DNA of 64,000 bases from Rhizophagus clarus (lineage: Eukaryota; Glomeromycota; Glomeromycetes; Glomerales; Glomeraceae). The stretch is from positions 48,341 through 112,340 of the forward strand of contig BLAL01000310.1 in the NCBI GenBank assembly GCA_015698045.1, given 5' to 3'. The position numbers and the translations under genes are program-made. The notes beneath the pieces are model-generated. The model saw only the letters and a list, made by a program, of their open reading frames with translations, ran no database searches and had not been told where the DNA came from. Below are positions 60,761-64,000 of the stretch, piece after piece (positions within the stretch are counted from its first letter, which is position 1; every line of letters starts with the position of its first letter).

Positions 60761-61057
60761 CAAATGATCAGAAAAAATTGTTAGCAATTCGTGTTCCAGT
60801 TTATATGAAATTTTGATTTTTATGATTTTAAATTATTACAATCAATTATTATGATAAAATCACTAGTTGTGAGCTTTACGGATATATACAATTATAAAAT
60901 TACATAAGATTTATTTTTTTATTGAAATAAATTGAAAAGAAGGTGGATATAATATTAATGAGATATTAATTTCATATAATGGCAATATCAATTCTAACAA
61001 ATAATTTTAAAGTGTTAAATATTTCAAATTATCACAAAATATTAAAGAATCAAATGA

Positions 61058-61327
61058 TCATACTTTTTTCACCATCCGAGCCCAGTCTCCCATGGTCTTC
61101 GCTCGGTTGTTACGAGACGGACGTTTCCGTTTCTTTTTAATGTTGGTCTGGAGAAGATCGTTCGATCGGGTTTGTTCTTTTATTAGATCGTCTAGCGAGA
61201 TCAATATCATATTATCTATATATGAAAGAAACTATTTGAATATTATCATACGTTATTTAATGAATTAATATACCAGGTATTTTTTTTTTATACCTGTTTC
61301 TTCTCTACTAGGTTTGGGAGAGGACAT
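61058..61327 (-). CDS. Tiny spliced basic protein between inverted satellite arrays
   Basis: Two exons, 61327-61294 and 61215-61058, with GT-AG borders (donor GTATAA, acceptor ATATAG) and a shared split Asp codon give 63 residues: it opens MSSPKPSREETDN, continues ILISLDDLIKEQTRSNDLLQ, and ends with a strongly basic half, KKKRKRPSRNNRAKTMGDW then ARMVKKV. The basic cluster looks like a nuclear signal or nucleic-acid-binding patch; the middle could be a short helix. Exon 2 has far more G and C than its surroundings, which supports coding. No family is recognised. The gene is on the same strand as the transposase, 1.2 kb upstream of it, and is enclosed by opposite-facing repeat arrays, so it may be the second gene of the same element, or a fragment of a host gene. 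Confidence 0.5.
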
Positions 61328-61489
61328 TTTCTTTCTATCTTTTTTTATTAGAAATCTAAAAACTCTGATCTGAGATGTGGTATTTTTATATGTAACTGAT
61401 AAGATATGGACAGTCAAACTTTAAAAAAAATATCAATTGAATTCTTTGGGAAAAAAGCACAAAGTAAATTTTTTTATAATATTACGACT

Positions 61490-64000
61490 GTGATATCATG
61501 ACTGCACTATATAAAAGGAAATTTGGGTCAACAACTTGAAAAGTTTTTTTTAAAACTTCATTACATAATTCCGAGATAGAGAACTAATGTAACAAATTCT
61601 GTCAATGCGCTGCAGATAAAAATCAATGTAACCATTAACAATTTTTTTTCCTGATCAATTATTGATCTAAATTTCCATTTATTTATCGCGACCACGATAT
61701 TCATGTCAAATTTTTCAGATCATTACCCTAGATTCCACCAATGTGCTGCAGATAAAGATCTTTTGCAGATAAAGAATCAACAGAACTGTTGACAAAATTT
61801 TTTTCCGATCAATTTTTTGATCTAAATTTCTGTTCATGTCCTGCGATCACCTTACATGTAACCGCAATTTTTCCATTTCCCAAAATTTCATCAATTTACT
61901 TTACATTGCACTAATATTGCACTGTTAAATATTTAATATAATATTTTTTCTATTAAGATTAAAAGAATAGTTAATAATTTATTATCAATCCTAATTATTA
62001 AAATAAATATATAATATATTAAACTTATGAAAAAATGTACTCTATTTAAGTATTAGGACAGCATAATATAGTACGTACAGTATAATTCTTCAACCCTGAT
62101 TATGTAACCATTAACAAATTTTTCTCCTGATCAATTATCCCGAAAATCCGTTTATGTCCTGCGATCACGATATTCACGTCAAATTTTTCAGATTACCCCT
62201 GAATTCTATCAATGCGCTGCAGATAAAAAATCAATGTAATCATTAACAATTTTTTTCCGGTCAATTATTGATCTAAATTTCTATTTATTTATTGCGACCA
62301 CGATATTCATGCCAAATTTTTCAGATCATTACCCTAGATTCCACAAATGTGCTGCAGATAAAGATCTTTTGCAGATAAAGAATCAACAGAACTGTTGACA
62401 AAATTTTTTTCTGATCAATTTGTTGATCTAAATTTCTGTTCATGTCCTGCGATCACCTTACATGTAACCGCAATTTTTCCATTTCCCAAAATTTCATCAA
62501 TTTACTGTATACATTGCACTAATATTGTACTGTTAAATATTTAATATAATATTTTTTCTATAAGATTAAAAGAATAGTTAATAATTTATTATCAATCCTA
62601 ATTATTAAAATAAATATATAATATATTAAACATATGAAAAATGTACTCTATTTAAGTATTAGGACAGCATAGTAATATAGTACGTACAGTATAATTCTTC
62701 AACCCTGATTATGGTAAACATTAACCAAATTTTTCTCCTGATCAATTATCCCGAAAATCCGTTTATGTCCTGCGATCACGATATTCACGTCAAATTTTTC
62801 AGATTACCCCTGAATTCTATCAATGCGCTGCAGATAAAAAATCAATGTAATCATTAACAATTTTTTTCTGGTCAATTATTGATCTAAATTTCTATTTATT
62901 TATTGCGACCACGATATTCATGCCAAATTTTTCAGATCATTACCCTAGATTCCACAAATGTGCTGCAGATAAAGATCTTTTGCAGATAAAGAATCAACAG
63001 AACTGTTGACAAAATTTTTTTCTGATCAATTTGTTGATCTAAATTTCTGTTCATGTCCTGCGATCACCTTACATGTAACCGCAATTTTTCCATTTCCCAA
63101 AATTTCATCAATTTACTGTATACATTGCACTAATATTGTACTGTTAAATATTTAATATAATATTTTTTCTATTAAGATTAAAAGAATAGTTATAATTTAT
63201 TATCAATCCTAATTATTAAAATAATATATAATATATTAAACATATGAAAAATGTACTCTATTTAAGTATTAGGACAGCATAGTAATATAGTACGTACAGT
63301 ATAATTCTTCAACCCTGATTATGTAACATTAACAAATTTTTTCTCCTGATCAATTATCCCGAAAAATCCGTTTATGTCTTGCGATCACGATATTCATGTC
63401 AAATTTTTCAGATTACCCCTGAATTCTATCAATGCGCTGCAGATAAAATCAATGTAACCATTAATAATTTTTTCCGATCAATTATTGATCTAAATTTCTA
63501 TTTATTTATTGCGACCACGATATTCATGTCAAATTTTTCAGATCATTACCCTAGATTCCACCAATGTGCTGCAAATAAAGATCTTTTGCAGATAAAGAAT
63601 CAACAGAACTGTTGACAAATTTTTCCGACCCAATTTTTTGATCTAAATTTCTATTTATGTCCTGCGATCACCTTACATGTACCGCAATTTTCCATTGCCC
63701 AAAATTTCATCAATGTACTGTAAACATTGCATTAATATTGCACTGTTAAATATTTAATATAATATTTTTTCTATTTAGATTAGATTAAAAAGAACAATCC
63801 TAATTATTAAAATAAATATATAATATATTAAACATATGAAAAAAATGTACTCTATTTAAGTATTAGGACAGCATAATAGTAGTACAGTATAATTCTTCAC
63901 CTGATTATGTAACCATTAACAATTTTTTCTCCTGATCAATTATCCCGAAAATCCGTTTATGTCCTGCGATCACGATATTCATATAAAGTTTCTTTACTTG
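61490..64000 (+). repeat. Satellite with about 600-bp period, running off the window
   Basis: The marker gtactctatttaagtattag occurs near 62,038, 62,644, 63,252 and 63,847; the marker caacagaactgttgac near 61,769, 62,384, 62,995 and 63,600, so the period is 594-616 bp. Each unit contains the words tttatgtcctgcgatcacga, cagattacccctgaattcta, gctgcagataaa, and gatcattaccctagattcca, plus a second, diverged copy of the same 150-base block, so the unit is itself a doubled block. Copies two and three are very alike. The first copy is incomplete at its left end, and the array continues past the window. Open frames inside are accidental. Confidence 0.9.

Noticed and set aside
63379-63615. 78-codon frame in the satellite
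   Set aside because: It exists in one repeat copy only; the corresponding frames in the neighbouring copies are interrupted.

Overview
The window looks like nuclear DNA of an arbuscular mycorrhizal fungus (Glomeromycotina, most likely Rhizophagus). The reasons are extreme AT-richness with long homopolymer runs, short GT-AG introns in compact genes, three separate MATA-type HMG-box genes in about 21 kb, and an intact member of a Tnp2-like transposase family that I recall as very abundant in Rhizophagus. The assignment is by inference; no marker gene settles it.

Layout. Positions 1-12,800 are the gene-bearing part: a ten-exon mitochondrial release factor (MRF1, +), a convergent seven-exon CAAX protease (RCE1, -), a decayed secreted-protein gene, a Zn2Cys6 transcription factor and a small unknown gene. 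Positions 12,800-39,000 are sparse: HMG gene A (+, 17.9 kb), a fragment resembling the MTQ1/HemK methyltransferase, several short DNA transposons, a small secreted Reeler-domain protein (-), HMG gene B (-), a five-exon uracil/thymine DNA glycosylase-like gene (-), a hAT-type MITE with a perfect 8-bp target duplication, and HMG gene C (+). Positions 39,000-54,000 are a transposon graveyard: MITE hairpins, poly(A)-tailed retroposon ends, a 3.1-kb inverted-repeat element with subterminal tandem repeats and a Myb/SANT-like gene, and a LINE remnant with RNase H traces. Positions 54,000-64,000 hold palindromic and tandem arrays around an intact five-exon, 1,122-residue Tnp2-like transposase with two BAH-like modules. 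To its right a tiny spliced basic-protein gene lies between two repeat arrays of opposite orientation; the right-hand one is a satellite of about 600 bp period running off the window.

How the genes relate. MRF1 and the MTQ1-like fragment belong to one process, since MTQ1 methylates the GGQ glutamine of MRF1, but here the methyltransferase copy is only a fragment. The HMG genes are dispersed, intronless paralogues; A and C are closest. The glycosylase keeps the fold motifs but has replaced the usual GINPG active-site motif by GLFSG. The right end is best read as one transposon neighbourhood: transposase, satellite arrays and the small gene.

Exon boundaries were worked out by hand from reading frame and GT-AG signals. 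All multi-exon models except the Myb/SANT-like one close in frame without internal stops.
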